Shown here: positions 1-9,734 of the stretch, piece after piece
How positions within the stretch are numbered: position 1 is the stretch's first letter
Layout of the letters: each line of letters opens with the position of its first letter
DNA from: Mycobacterium sp. DL592
GTDB lineage: Bacteria; Actinomycetota; Actinomycetes; Mycobacteriales; Mycobacteriaceae
Assembly: GCF_011694515.1 (NCBI RefSeq)
Contig: NZ_CP050192.1
Location: 4,782,527-4,846,526 of the forward strand
DNA length: 64,000 bases
Reading direction: 5' to 3'
The notes under the pieces: generated by a model
Seen by the model: only the letters and a program-made list of their open reading frames with translations
Database searches by the model: none
Told to the model about the DNA's origin: nothing
Made by a program: the position numbers and the translations under genes

Positions 1-3000
1 CAGCGTCCTGCCGCTGTCCGCGCGGTCTGCCCAAGGTCTGATGGCACTGGCTGCGCGATACTCCGGTTGGCTGGCCGAGCATCCCGACGCCCCGTTCGCC
101 GATGTGTGTTTCACCGCCGGGGCGGGACGCTCCCACTTCGAGCACCGCGCCGCGCTCGTCGCCAACTCCACAGGTGAGGCCGGGATTCTCCTCGAGGACC
201 TGCTGGCCAACCGGACCCGGCCCGGGGTGCTGCGCAGGGAGTGCGCCGACCCACCCACGACGGCGTGGTTCTTCCCCGGCCAGGGCAGCCAGTACGCCGG
301 GATGGCACGGGAGCTGTTCGACAGCGAACCGGTGTTCGCCGAGACGATGCGGCAGTGCGCGCAGGCCGTCGACCCCATACTGCCGCAGCCGTTGCTGGAG
401 GTGCTGTACGCCACCGACCGGTCGGCTGCAGAGACGTTGCGGCACACGTCATTTGCGCAGCCGGCGATATTCGCTGTCGAGATGGCGCTGGCCCGGCTGT
501 GGCAATCGTGGGGCATCCAACCGGACGTGGTGCTGGGCCACAGCGTGGGCCAGTACGCCGCCGCCTGCGTGGCAGGTGTGTTCAGCCTCGAGGACGGGGC
601 CCGGTTGATCGCCGAACGCGGCAGGCTGTTCGGCAGCTTGCCGCCGGGCGGTCGGATGGTCGCGATCTTCGCCGATCCCGACTACGTCGAGCGTGCCGCC
701 GAGGCTTTCCCGCGCGTCTCGGTCGGGGCGTACAACGGCCGCAACACCGTGCTGTCGGGACCCGCCGAGGACCTCGAGCTGATCGCCGCGGCCTGTAGCC
801 AGGACGGGACCAGGTGCACGTGGCTGGAGACCAGCCACGCCTTCCATTCCGAACTGCTCGATCCAGTCCTCGACGAGTTCGAGACATTCGCCAGCCAGTT
901 CCATTTCGACGCCCCCACCCTGCCTTTGGTCTGCAACCGCACCGGAGCGGTGCTGAATGCGCAGACACCGCTGGATGCGAAGTACTGGCGGCGGCATTCC
1001 CGCCAGCCCGTGCAGTTCACCGAAAGCGTGCGCACCGTCGCAGGCTTGGGTTGCTCGGTGTTGATGGAGATCGGCCCGCAGCCGATCCTGACCGCCGCGG
1101 CTCTGCAGACCTGGCCGGAGTCGTCGGCAACGCCGCTCGCGATCGTCTCGCTGCGCAAGGGAGCCAACGCGCAGCGCCAGATCAGCGAAGCCCTCGCAAC
1201 GACGTACGTCTGCGGACACCGGCCGAATTTCGGCGCCACGCAGCACACGCCGGTGCACACGCTCGAGCTGCCGACCTATCCGTTCCAGCGGCGTCGCTAC
1301 TGGCCGAAGAGCTCCGGCATGTCGGCACTGGGCTCCGGATCCCAGTCGGCGTCCGGCATCGTCGGCAGCGCAAAGGATCTCGCCTCCGGTGACACCGTGT
1401 ACAGCAGCGTGCTGTCGGTCAAGACGCAGCCGTGGCTCGCCCATCACGTGATCTACGGCACCGTCGTGGTGCCGGGAGCGACGTATGCGGCGATGGCTTT
1501 GGCCTCGGTCGGGGCGCCCGCGCGCGTGCGTGAGGCATTCTTCTACGAGCCGATCATTCTGCCGGACAAGGCTTCTCGTGAGGTCCAGCTGACGCTGAGT
1601 CCGGTCGACGATGGCTGGAAGTTCCAGGTGCACAGCCGGCCCTATGGGGTTCGGGATGCCGAGTGGTCGCTGAACGCCGATGGCAGCCTGGCGGCGGGTG
1701 CGGATCCGGAGGCCGAGTCGACGGAGGCGGTGTTAAGTCCGGACGAAGCGATCGAGCAGATGGAGCGGACCCGGCCGCAGGATCTGTTCGACATCTTCAA
1801 CGACATGGAACTGGCCTGGGGTCCGACGTGGTCGACATCGCTGAAGTCACTGTGGGTCGGCGAGGGTGAGGCGATCGGTGACATCGTCGTCGGCGACGAG
1901 CTCGCCGAACATCTCGGCACCGAGCCGATCCACCCGGTGCTGCTCGACCTGTGCACGGGCGTTGCGTTCCCGGCGTTCCCCGCGACCCTCGCCGCCGAGC
2001 AGGGGATGTCCGACCTGTTCCTGCCGCTGAGGTACGGACAGGTCCAGCTGCGCGAGAAGATGCCGCGCCGGTTCTACTGCCGTGCCCGCTGGCACGACAG
2101 CCCCCTGACCAACGAGACCCAGGTCTTCGACCTCGATTTCGTCGACCCGGACGGGCGGTCGCTGGGTGGCATCCGGGAGTTCACCGTCAAGCGCGCGCCG
2201 CGGGAAGCACTGCTGCGCGGGCTGGGCGGGGACTCGACACGCCTGCTCTACACGCTGGGCTGGCAGGAGGCCGCACCGCCGGGAACGGGTCAGGACACCG
2301 CGGACAAGGCCGGCGGGACCTGGCTGGTCGCCGGATTCGACACCCTGGCCTCGCGACTACCCGGCGCAGTCAGCATCGACGACGTGGCCGACCCGGACAC
2401 CTGGCGGCAGGCATTCCTCGACGCCGCCGAGCACGGCGCTCCGGTCGCCGGAATCGTCTGGCGCAGTGCGGGAAAGCCGGATGCCGATGGGACAGCGGGT
2501 CAGCTGGCGGGCCGGCTGGAGGCCGAGGTCTCGGCCCTGCTGGCCGCCACCCAGACCGCACTGGCCGAACAGAAGGCCACCCTGCCGGGCGGCATGTGGA
2601 TCCTCACCGAGCATGCCGTGGCCACCGAACCGGCCGAGTCGGTCGATCCCGTCCAGGCTGCACTGTGGAGTTTCGGGCGCACCCTGATTGCCGAGCAGCC
2701 CACGCTGCGGTGCCGGCTGGTCGACACCGACGCCGGTGAAGAGTCGCTGAGCTGGCTGGCCGACGCCGTGGGCACACCGGTCACCGAACCTGAGACGGCC
2801 GTTCGGCAAGGCCGTTTCCTGGTGCCACGGCTGTTGCACTGGGCGCGCTCGGGTCAGCTGTCGATGCCTCGCAGCGACGACTACGTGCTGGCGCCGACCG
2901 AACGGGGTGCGATCGACAACCTCCGCCTGACCGAGACCACCGTGACTGCACCGGGCCCCAACGAAGTTCAGGTCGCCATCGAGGCCGCCGGGCTGAACTT

Positions 3001-4969
3001 CCGTGATGTGCTCAACGTGCTCGGTCTGTACCCCGGTGATCCCGGGCCGATCGGCGGTGACCTGTGCGGTGTGGTGACCGAAGTGGGTTCCGAGGTCACC
3101 GGTTTCGAGATCGGCCAGCGCGTGTTCGGCTCCATGCAGGGCGCCTTCGCAAGCCGGCTGAACGTGCCTGCCCAACTGCTGGCGACTGTTCCCGAGGGGA
3201 TCAGCGCCGTGGATGCGGCGACCATTCCCGCCGCTGCGCTGACGGTCCGGCTCGCCTTCGACTGGGCGAAGCTCAAGCCCGGGGACAAGGTGCTTATCCA
3301 CGCCGCCAGCGGCGGGGTGGGTCTGGCCGCGGTGCAGATGGCCCGACAGCACGGCGCCACCGTCTTCGCGACCGCCAGCACCTATAAGCGCTCGACACTG
3401 CGCGACATGGGTGTCGAGTACGTCTATGACTCGCGCACAACAGATTTCGCCGACCAGATCCTCGCCGACACCAGCGGGGTGGGTGTCGACGTGGTGCTCA
3501 ACAGCCTCACCAATGACGGATTCATCGACGCCACGGTACGGGCGACAGCGCAGGGTGGCCGGTTCGCTGAGATCGCCAAACGCGACATCTGGTCACCCGA
3601 GCAGATGGGCGCGATACGCCCAGACATCGCCTACGAGATCGTCGCCCTGGACGTGACGATGATGAGCGAGCCTGAGCGGATTGCGCAGTTGATGGCCGAG
3701 GTGTCACAAGGACTGGCCACCGGCGAATGGGCACCCGTGCCCGCTGAGGTGTACCCCCTTCCCGAAGCGAGGGCGGCGTTCCGGCGGATGCAGCAGGCAC
3801 GGCACATCGGCAAGATCGTGGTGCAGATGCCCAAACCTCTTCAGCCGCGCGGGGATCGAAGCTATCTGATCACCGGCGGCCTGGGCGCACTCGGCCTGCA
3901 CACCGCGGCGTATCTGGCTCAGCTGGGCGCCGGGGACATCGTGCTGACCAGCCGGCGCTCCCCCGACGCCGAGTCGCAGCAGGCCATCGACGCGATCACC
4001 GAGCGATACCACTGCAGGGTGCACGTCTTTGCCGGCGATGTCGGCGATGAGGACGAGGTCGCCCGGATCCTGGCCAGGATCCGCAGCGAGTTGCCGCCGC
4101 TGGCTGGAGTCGCGCATCTGGCCGGTGTGCTCGATGACGCACTGTTGCCGGGGCAGACACTGGACCGCTTCCGGAAGACGCTGGGGCCCAAGGCCTATGG
4201 CGCCTACCATTTGCATCGGATGACCGCTGACGACGATCTCGAGTTCTTCATCGTGTACTCGTCTGCATCAGCGGTCCTGGGCTCGCCCGCGCAGGCGAAC
4301 TACGCCACCGCCAACGGTCTACTCGACGGACTGGCGGCTTACCGCCGGGCTCGGGGTCTGCCGGCGACGGCGGTCGACTTCGGACCGTGGGGCAGCGGCG
4401 GCATGGCGAGTTCACAGGCGGCACTGGCCAATCTCAGTGCCCAGGGCATGATGCCGCTGGATCCGCAGGCGGCGCTTGCTGCACTGGGCGAGGTGGTCCG
4501 CCACGGAACCGGGCAGGCCACGGTCTTGAAGGCCAACTGGCAACGCACCGCCAAGATGCTCGGCAACATCCGGCCGCCGTTGCTCGATAACGTGCTTCCG
4601 CGCGACGACGCGGCAGCCGCAGGCGACAGCCAGCTGCTGCGCCAGCTTCAGGAGACACCGGAAGCGCAGCGGGTCGATTTCATCGCCGAGTTCCTTCAAC
4701 GTGAGGTGCAGGGCTTCCTGCGGCTCGCCCAGCCACCCGCCGCCACCAGCAGATTCCTCGATTTGGGGACTGATTCGCTGATGGCCGTCGAGTTACGCAA
4801 TCGGCTGTTCGGGCAGTTCGGGGGCAAGTTCGACATCAGCCCGACCGCGGTGTTCGACTACCCGACGATCGGCGAGCTGGCGCAGCACCTGGCCAGCCAG
4901 CTGCCGGCCTCCGGCGAGGGTCCTGAGCAGCAGCCTGAACCCGCGCCGGAGACCGACAAGCCGGTGTGA
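1..4969 (+). CDS. Type I polyketide synthase, 3' part (AT-DH-ER-KR-ACP module)
   Basis: The gene is cut by the left edge: the frame is open from base 2 and starts inside the KS-AT linker. Domains in order: acyltransferase (GHSVGQ at about 535-552, HAFH at 836-847), dehydratase (H-x3-G-x4-P near 1444), enoylreductase (nucleotide-binding HAASGGVG near 3300), ketoreductase (TGGLGALG near 3875, catalytic Ser/Tyr near 4260-4305) and an ACP with the phosphopantetheine Ser in GTDSLMAVEL near 4770. The HAFH motif is the usual mark of malonyl-CoA rather than methylmalonyl-CoA selection, so straight-chain extension is expected. All reductive domains look intact, giving a fully reducing module. fadE5 follows 256 bases downstream, which recalls the M. 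smegmatis trehalose polyphleate locus; that assignment is inference. A Mas/Pks2-like methyl-branched synthase is the alternative, but the AT motif argues against it. Confidence 0.93.
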   Translation, partial: SVLPLSARSAQGLMALAARYSGWLAEHPDAPFADVCFTAGAGRSHFEHRAALVANSTGEAGILLEDLLANRTRPGVLRRECADPPTTAWFFPGQGSQYAGMARELFDSEPVFAETMRQCAQAVDPILPQPLLEVLYATDRSAAETLRHTSFAQPAIFAVEMALARLWQSWGIQPDVVLGHSVGQYAAACVAGVFSLEDGARLIAERGRLFGSLPPGGRMVAIFADPDYVERAAEAFPRVSVGAYNGRNTVLSGPAEDLELIAAACSQDGTRCTWLETSHAFHSELLDPVLDEFETFASQFHFDAPTLPLVCNRTGAVLNAQTPLDAKYWRRHSRQPVQFTESVRTVAGLGCSVLMEIGPQPILTAAALQTWPESSATPLAIVSLRKGANAQRQISEALATTYVCGHRPNFGATQHTPVHTLELPTYPFQRRRYWPKSSGMSALGSGSQSASGIVGSAKDLASGDTVYSSVLSVKTQPWLAHHVIYGTVVVPGATYAAMALASVGAPARVREAFFYEPIILPDKASREVQLTLSPVDDGWKFQVHSRPYGVRDAEWSLNADGSLAAGADPEAESTEAVLSPDEAIEQMERTRPQDLFDIFNDMELAWGPTWSTSLKSLWVGEGEAIGDIVVGDELAEHLGTEPIHPVLLDLCTGVAFPAFPATLAAEQGMSDLFLPLRYGQVQLREKMPRRFYCRARWHDSPLTNETQVFDLDFVDPDGRSLGGIREFTVKRAPREALLRGLGGDSTRLLYTLGWQEAAPPGTGQDTADKAGGTWLVAGFDTLASRLPGAVSIDDVADPDTWRQAFLDAAEHGAPVAGIVWRSAGKPDADGTAGQLAGRLEAEVSALLAATQTALAEQKATLPGGMWILTEHAVATEPAESVDPVQAALWSFGRTLIAEQPTLRCRLVDTDAGEESLSWLADAVGTPVTEPETAVRQGRFLVPRLLHWARSGQLSMPRSDDYVLAPTERGAIDNLRLTETTVTAPGPNEVQVAIEAAGLNFRDVLNVLGLYPGDPGPIGGDLCGVVTEVGSEVTGFEIGQRVFGSMQGAFASRLNVPAQLLATVPEGISAVDAATIPAAALTVRLAFDWAKLKPGDKVLIHAASGGVGLAAVQMARQHGATVFATASTYKRSTLRDMGVEYVYDSRTTDFADQILADTSGVGVDVVLNSLTNDGFIDATVRATAQGGRFAEIAKRDIWSPEQMGAIRPDIAYEIVALDVTMMSEPERIAQLMAEVSQGLATGEWAPVPAEVYPLPEARAAFRRMQQARHIGKIVVQMPKPLQPRGDRSYLITGGLGALGLHTAAYLAQLGAGDIVLTSRRSPDAESQQAIDAITERYHCRVHVFAGDVGDEDEVARILARIRSELPPLAGVAHLAGVLDDALLPGQTLDRFRKTLGPKAYGAYHLHRMTADDDLEFFIVYSSASAVLGSPAQANYATANGLLDGLAAYRRARGLPATAVDFGPWGSGGMASSQAALANLSAQGMMPLDPQAALAALGEVVRHGTGQATVLKANWQRTAKMLGNIRPPLLDNVLPRDDAAAAGDSQLLRQLQETPEAQRVDFIAEFLQREVQGFLRLAQPPAATSRFLDLGTDSLMAVELRNRLFGQFGGKFDISPTAVFDYPTIGELAQHLASQLPASGEGPEQQPEPAPETDKPV

Positions 4970-5124
4970 TTTCCATCGCACCATCTGGTTCGCCGGACGC
5001 CGAGGCAAACCGTCGTACGACGCCCATCGTGACCACTAGCTGCACAGATGGGGCCTGCGGCGCTGCGCTGGGCGGCCAGTCCAACCGGTGGGTTGGCCAT
5101 CCCGTCTGAGTTGCTCACAGGGAT

Positions 5125-5186
5125 TTGCAACAGGGTTACCGGGCGGTATAGTTGCCGTGTTACTGGTGGGTAACTTAGAGCTAAGT
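5125..5186 (+). promoter_or_regulatory. Putative fadE5 promoter with overlapping inverted repeats
   Basis: A sigmaA-like pair TTGCAA (5125-5130) and TATAGT (5147-5152) with a 16-base spacer predicts a start near 5159. Exactly there lies GTTAC-n6-GTAAC (5159-5174), followed by ACTTAG-AG-CTAAGT (5173-5186), a perfect inverted repeat sharing two bases with the first. The 14-base core TTACT-n4-GGTAA resembles the palindrome in the fadA2/fabG4 intergenic region at 11100-11115, so one repressor may bind both. Regulator identity is inference; the TetR at 13388-14014 is the nearest candidate. Confidence 0.55.
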
Positions 5187-5225
5187 ACCCAACCCGAAAA
5201 GGCACATTCCCATCGAGGAGAAGCA

Positions 5226-7061
5226 GTGAGCCACTACAAGAGCAACGTGCGCGACCAGGAGTTCAACCTGTTCGAGGTACTTGGCCTGGACAAGGTCCTC
5301 GGCCAGGGCGAGTACAGCGATCTCGACCCCGACACGGTGCGCGAGATGCTCGCCGAGTCGGCCCGCCTGAACGAGGGACCCATTGCGGCCTCCTTCGTAG
5401 ACGGTGATCGCAATCCCCCGGTCTTCGATCCCAACACCCACACCGTGACCCTGCCGGAGTCGTTCAAGAAGTCGGTTCAGGCGTTCATCGACGGCGGCTG
5501 GGACAAAGTCGGCGTTCTGGAGTCGCTCGGTGGCATGCCGATGCCCCGGATCCTGGTGTGGGCCATCCACGAGCACGTGCTCGGCGCGAACCCCGCGGTG
5601 TGGATGTACGGCGGCGGCGCCGGATTCGCCAACATCCTCTACCACCTCGGCACCGATGAACAGAAGAAGTGGGCCGAGCTGGCCGCCGAGCGCGGGTGGG
5701 GTGCCACCATGGTGCTCACCGAGCCGGACGCCGGATCTGACGTCGGCGCCGGCCGGACGAAGGCCGTCAAGCAGGACGACGGCTCGTGGCACATCGACGG
5801 TGTGAAGCGATTCATCACCTCGGCCGACTCAGATGACTTGTTCGAGAACATCTTCCACCTGGTGCTGGCCCGCCCCGAGGGCGCAGGCCCCGGCACCAAG
5901 GGGCTTTCGCTGTTCTTCGTGCCGAAGTTCCTGTTCGACCCCGAGACCGGCGAGCCGGGCGAGCGCAACGGCGTCTTCGTCACCAACGTCGAACACAAGA
6001 TGGGGCTGAAGGTTTCGGCGACCTGCGAGCTGACCATGGGCCAGCACGGCATCCCGGCCAAGGGCTGGCTGGTCGGCGAGGTCCATGACGGCATCGCGCA
6101 GATGTTCGACGTCATCGAGCAGGCCCGAATGATGGTGGGCACCAAGGCCATCTCGACGCTGTCGACCGGCTACCTCAACGCCCTGGAATACGCCAAGGAC
6201 CGGGTGCAGGGTGCCGACCTGACCCAGATGACCGACAAGGCCGCGCCGCGCGTCACGATCACCCATCACCCCGATGTGCGCCGCAGCCTGATGACCCAGA
6301 AGGCCTACGCCGAGGGCGGTCGCGCGCTGTACCTCTACACCGCCAGCTACCAGGATGCCGCACTGGCCAAGGCAGTTCACGGTGTCGACGCCGAGCTGGC
6401 CGCTAAGGTCAACGATCTGCTGCTGCCGATCGTCAAGGGCTGTGGCTCCGAGCAGGCCTACGCCAAGCTCACCGAGAGCCTGCAGACCTTCGGCGGTTCG
6501 GGCTTCCTGCAGGACTACCCGGTCGAGCAATACATCCGCGACGCCAAGATCGACTCGCTGTATGAGGGCACCACCGCCATCCAGGCCCAGGACTTCTTCT
6601 TCCGCAAGATCGTCCGCGACAAGGGCGTGGCACTGGCCCACGTGGCGGGCCAGATCGGCGAGTTCATCAAGAACGAGTCCGGCAACGGCCGCCTCAAGAC
6701 CGAACGTGCGCTGCTGGCCAAGGCTCTGGAGGATGTCCAGGCCATGGCGGCAACGATGACCGGTTACCTGATGGCCGCGCAGGAGGACCCCCAGTCCATC
6801 TACAAGGTGGGCCTGGCCTCGGTGCGCTTCCTGATGAGCGTCGGCGATCTGATGACCGGCTGGCTGCTGGCGCGTCAGGCTGCGGTCGCCATCGCCGCGC
6901 TCGACGCGGGTGCCACCGGCGCCGATCGTTCCTTCTACGAGGGCAAGATCGCCGTCGCGTCGTTCTTCGCCAAGAACATGCTGCCGCTGCTGACGAGCAC
7001 TCGTCAGGTGATCGAGACGATCGACAACGAGATCATGGAACTCGACGAAGCGGCCTTCTAA
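5226..7061 (+). CDS. fadE5: Acyl-CoA dehydrogenase FadE5
   Basis: Flavin-dependent acyl-CoA dehydrogenase of 611 residues, the large mycobacterial FadE5 type, which oxidises acyl-CoA to trans-2-enoyl-CoA in the first step of beta-oxidation. I chose the GTG at 5226 because GAGGAG lies 5 bases upstream and the N-terminus [17 protein letters not shown] matches the family. The frame is open further upstream, but that part covers the promoter. Typical motifs are present: [16 protein letters not shown] in the FAD/substrate region and [18 protein letters not shown] near the C-terminus. The gene lies between the polyketide synthase and a strong bidirectional terminator, so it is probably monocistronic. 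A paralogue of identical length is at 36027-37862. M. tuberculosis Rv0244c is the expected orthologue. Confidence 0.95.
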   Translation: MSHYKSNVRDQEFNLFEVLGLDKVLGQGEYSDLDPDTVREMLAESARLNEGPIAASFVDGDRNPPVFDPNTHTVTLPESFKKSVQAFIDGGWDKVGVLESLGGMPMPRILVWAIHEHVLGANPAVWMYGGGAGFANILYHLGTDEQKKWAELAAERGWGATMVLTEPDAGSDVGAGRTKAVKQDDGSWHIDGVKRFITSADSDDLFENIFHLVLARPEGAGPGTKGLSLFFVPKFLFDPETGEPGERNGVFVTNVEHKMGLKVSATCELTMGQHGIPAKGWLVGEVHDGIAQMFDVIEQARMMVGTKAISTLSTGYLNALEYAKDRVQGADLTQMTDKAAPRVTITHHPDVRRSLMTQKAYAEGGRALYLYTASYQDAALAKAVHGVDAELAAKVNDLLLPIVKGCGSEQAYAKLTESLQTFGGSGFLQDYPVEQYIRDAKIDSLYEGTTAIQAQDFFFRKIVRDKGVALAHVAGQIGEFIKNESGNGRLKTERALLAKALEDVQAMAATMTGYLMAAQEDPQSIYKVGLASVRFLMSVGDLMTGWLLARQAAVAIAALDAGATGADRSFYEGKIAVASFFAKNMLPLLTSTRQVIETIDNEIMELDEAAF

Positions 7062-7072
7062 ACCGCCGAAGC

Positions 7073-7110
7073 AGAACGGCCCCGGGACTTTTCAGTCCCG
7101 GGGCCGTTCT
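7073..7110. terminator. Bidirectional intrinsic terminator between fadE5 and the PE-PPE-fold gene
   Basis: A perfect 17-bp stem (7073-7089 with 7094-7110) closes a TTTC loop. It sits between two convergent stop codons, 12 bases after fadE5 and 15 bases before the end of the minus-strand gene. No long U tract follows, as is common in mycobacteria. Confidence 0.85.
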
Positions 7111-7124
7111 GTATGCCGGTGTGG

Positions 7125-8201
7125 CTAGTCCGCCCGGCTGCGGCCCGAGGATCCGGTGGCCCTCGACCCGCCGGCAGACGAGCCGCCCTGAGATGACGCC
7201 TGCTTCTGCGCTTTCTTCCTGGCGGTCGCGCCGGCGCCTGCGGGGGTGCTTGGGGTTGTCGGTGTCTGCGCCGACGATGTCGGTGTCAGCGCCGCGGTCA
7301 CCGACGATGCTGCCGGTTGGGTCGACGGCAGCGGCGCGTAGCCCTGATCGATGATCGGCCGCAGCTGAGCGTCGATGCTGTCGACGATGTCCTTGGGAAC
7401 ACCCAACTGGCGCAACGGCATTGTGAGCGGCAGGAAGTTGGTGGGCACGAAGTAGGTCGTCGTGGTGCCGCCCAGGCTGTTCGTGGTCGTGGTGATGTTC
7501 GCCGCGGGGACGGTGGACAGGTCCGTGGTGTGGGCCACGGCGTGTACGTAGTAGATCCCCATCACCGCGTTGAGCACCGTCAGCATGTTCCAGGGCTGAG
7601 TGATCGGATCGGCGAACCCGTCGTACTGGTTGATCACCACCACCGTGTGGAAACGGGTCTCCGGCAACGTGATGGGCGTGTAGTCGAAGATCGGAACGTA
7701 GGTGCCGCCGTTGTGTGCGAACAACCCGAAGTTGGGGTCGGCAATCAGGACGAAGGTGGTGTTCGAGGGGACGCTGAGGTCGGCGTTGAGGTCGGCAGCC
7801 ACCTGCTGAACGACCATGGCGCCCTGTGAGGTCCCGATGAGCACCAGTGAATCCAACGCACCCACACTCAGTCCGGCGACGGCGGTTTCCACATTGGCGA
7901 CCCCGGCAGCCACTGAGACCCCCAGTGTCGGGTCCAGCACCCCGGTGACCGGCCAGATGGCCGCCGGATAGTTGACCGTGGTGATCGTGTCGTCGGCATA
8001 GGCCCCGCCCAGCAGCGAGGCATTGACGTTGAAGATCTGGGAGAGCACCGCGCCCAGCGAGCCGCTGGTTCCCCCGACCCACAAGACGGTCGACGCGTTG
8101 GCTGGTGCGGCCAGCGCGATAACCAACCCCACCAGCAAGCACAAAACGCCCCGCAGCCGCCGCTTGCGAAGCCGACGTAGCGGGACGGGTTCCCGACCCA
8201 T
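7125..8201 (-). CDS. Secreted PE-PPE-domain serine hydrolase/acyltransferase-like protein
   Basis: 358 residues. A basic N-terminus and hydrophobic stretch (about 14-33) end in ANA-S, a likely signal-peptidase site near residue 36. The mature part opens VLWVGGTSGSLGAVLSQIFN, typical of the PE-PPE alpha/beta-hydrolase domain, with a nucleophile motif GTSQGA (Ser near 125). After about residue 300 the protein is a low-complexity Ala/Ser/Thr/Gly tail. Related mycobacterial proteins are esterases or acyltransferases acting on trehalose lipids outside the membrane (Chp-type proteins; the PE-PPE protein of the trehalose polyphleate locus). Its place beside the polyketide synthase and fadE5 makes an envelope-lipid role plausible, but the substrate is inference. 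Confidence 0.82.
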   Translation of the reverse strand: MGREPVPLRRLRKRRLRGVLCLLVGLVIALAAPANASTVLWVGGTSGSLGAVLSQIFNVNASLLGGAYADDTITTVNYPAAIWPVTGVLDPTLGVSVAAGVANVETAVAGLSVGALDSLVLIGTSQGAMVVQQVAADLNADLSVPSNTTFVLIADPNFGLFAHNGGTYVPIFDYTPITLPETRFHTVVVINQYDGFADPITQPWNMLTVLNAVMGIYYVHAVAHTTDLSTVPAANITTTTNSLGGTTTTYFVPTNFLPLTMPLRQLGVPKDIVDSIDAQLRPIIDQGYAPLPSTQPAASSVTAALTPTSSAQTPTTPSTPAGAGATARKKAQKQASSQGGSSAGGSRATGSSGRSRAD

Positions 8202-8311
8202 CGGCTAAGCATTGACGGTATCGACAATCACCGCAACCCCAGCTCACGGCGGTGATCTAATCGGGACCTTAGGCTCTGGTAATTCGCCGGGTATCCGCTA
8301 GGTTGAGGGGC

Positions 8312-9550
8312 ATGGCGACGCCCGACGACAGCAAAGACACCGACCCGCAGCAAACCGCTGCGGACGCGGGAAAACCGCCCGCGAGCGGTCCGCTGGCGAC
8401 GATCGTCGGACCCTTCACCAAAGCCGGCGGCTATTACGCCCGCTCCTGGGGCGCCTACCTCGACGGCACCCACGGTGAACTGCCTGTCGCGCGGCCCACC
8501 CTCTCGCTGGCCACTCACGCCCTGCGCGACGAGATCGTGCTGGTGGGCCTGCGCTGGCGCCGGCCGCTGAGCGACGCGAGGGTCTACGAGCGCATCAACG
8601 CCGAGGTCGCCGAGGCGATCAAGCTCTACGACAAGAAGGGCTGGCTGACCAAACCGGCCGGGTTCTTCGCCTCGCCACCGGCGCCCACCGACGTCTCGAT
8701 CCGGTCGTTCACCAGCCGCAACCGCACCCATGAACGGCTGTCATTCGAGAGCGGCTACCAGCCGTACCCCAAGGAGCCGGGCCGCGACCGCTGGTTGAGC
8801 TACACCGGCAACCACCGCGAGTACGCCCTGGTGTTGCGCCATCCCGAGCCGCGGCCCTGGCTGGTGTGCGTCCATGGAACCGAGATGGGGCGGGTGGGGC
8901 TCGACCTGACCCTGTTCCGGGCCTGGCATCTACACGAGGACTTCGGCCTCAACGTCGTGCTGCCGGTACTGCCCATGCACGGGCCACGGGCCAGAGGACT
9001 CCCCAAGAACGCGGTCTATCCGGGCGAGGACGTGATGGACGACGTCCACGCGACCGCACAGGCGGTCTGGGATGTGCGCCGGGTGCTGGCCTGGATCCGG
9101 TCCCAGCAGCCTGATGCCCAGATCGGGCTCAACAGCATCTCGCTGGGTGGCTACATCGCCGCGCTGGTGGCCAGCCTCGAGGACGGGTTGTCGTGCGCGA
9201 TCCTCGGGGTGCCCCCGTCGAATCTCGTCGAGATCCTGGGCCGGCACGCCGGCTTGGACAAACACGACCCGAGGCACCGGACGCTGGAGCTGGCCGCCCC
9301 GATCGGCCGGATGATCTCGCCGCTGTCGCTGGAGCCGAAAGTCCCTCCGCAGGGCCGGTTCATCTACGCAGGGGTCGCCGATCGCATCGTGCATCCCCGC
9401 GAGCAGGTACTGCAGCTGTGGGAGCACTGGGGACGACCCGATATCGGGTGGTACCGCGGCGGACACACCGGCTTCTTCCAAGCCCGGCCGGTGCAGCGCT
9501 TCGTCGACTCGGCACTCGTACAGTCAGGGCTCGTCGTCAATCAAAAATGA
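8312..9550 (+). CDS. Alpha/beta hydrolase family protein
   Basis: 412 residues from the ATG at 8312. A -10-like TAGGTT lies about seven bases upstream, so the message may be leaderless; a TTG three codons earlier is the alternative start. The N-terminal 20 residues are hydrophilic with no signal peptide, so a cytoplasmic protein is expected. Hydrolase-fold features: WLVCVHGTEMGR around residue 190, a nucleophile elbow in GLNSISLGGY (Ser in place of the usual first Gly), an acidic residue in AGVADRIVHPREQ and the terminal His in WYRGGHTGFFQ. Substrate unknown. It is transcribed away from the PE-PPE-fold gene and ends in a strong hairpin. Confidence 0.82.
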   Translation: MATPDDSKDTDPQQTAADAGKPPASGPLATIVGPFTKAGGYYARSWGAYLDGTHGELPVARPTLSLATHALRDEIVLVGLRWRRPLSDARVYERINAEVAEAIKLYDKKGWLTKPAGFFASPPAPTDVSIRSFTSRNRTHERLSFESGYQPYPKEPGRDRWLSYTGNHREYALVLRHPEPRPWLVCVHGTEMGRVGLDLTLFRAWHLHEDFGLNVVLPVLPMHGPRARGLPKNAVYPGEDVMDDVHATAQAVWDVRRVLAWIRSQQPDAQIGLNSISLGGYIAALVASLEDGLSCAILGVPPSNLVEILGRHAGLDKHDPRHRTLELAAPIGRMISPLSLEPKVPPQGRFIYAGVADRIVHPREQVLQLWEHWGRPDIGWYRGGHTGFFQARPVQRFVDSALVQSGLVVNQK

Positions 9551-9585
9551 CCGCCGCTGGACTCCCCTCTTCTCCAGCGGCGGTC
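9549..9585 (+). terminator. Intrinsic terminator of the alpha/beta hydrolase gene
   Basis: A perfect 13-bp inverted repeat (9549-9561 with 9573-9585) with an 11-base loop starts within the TGA stop codon of the preceding gene. It is GC-rich with only a weak T-rich continuation. Confidence 0.8.
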
Positions 9586-9624
9586 CTTCACCTGTGTCAA
9601 TAAGACCCAGATAAAGAGGATGCC

Positions 9625-9664
9625 CCGTGTTGCCGTCGGGTCGGGGGGTCAGACGGCAACACGG
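9625..9664. terminator. Second long hairpin between convergent genes
   Basis: A perfect 13-bp stem (9625-9637 with 9652-9664) encloses a 14-base loop. It lies 71 bases beyond the minus-strand fadA2 stop and 40 bases after the first hairpin, so it probably terminates fadA2 transcripts. Short T runs on the plus strand at about 9718-9736 directly flank the fadA2 stop. A structured RNA element is possible but nothing specific supports it. Confidence 0.55.
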
Positions 9665-9734
9665 AGCTATCCGGTACATCGGGTACCCCAGGCGGTCCGT
9701 TACAAACTCGGCCAAACTTTTTTCAACATTTTTT

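Noticed and set aside
449..1633. A long minus-strand open frame inside the polyketide synthase
   Set aside because: The plus-strand PKS has complete AT and DH motifs over the same bases; the minus frame has none.
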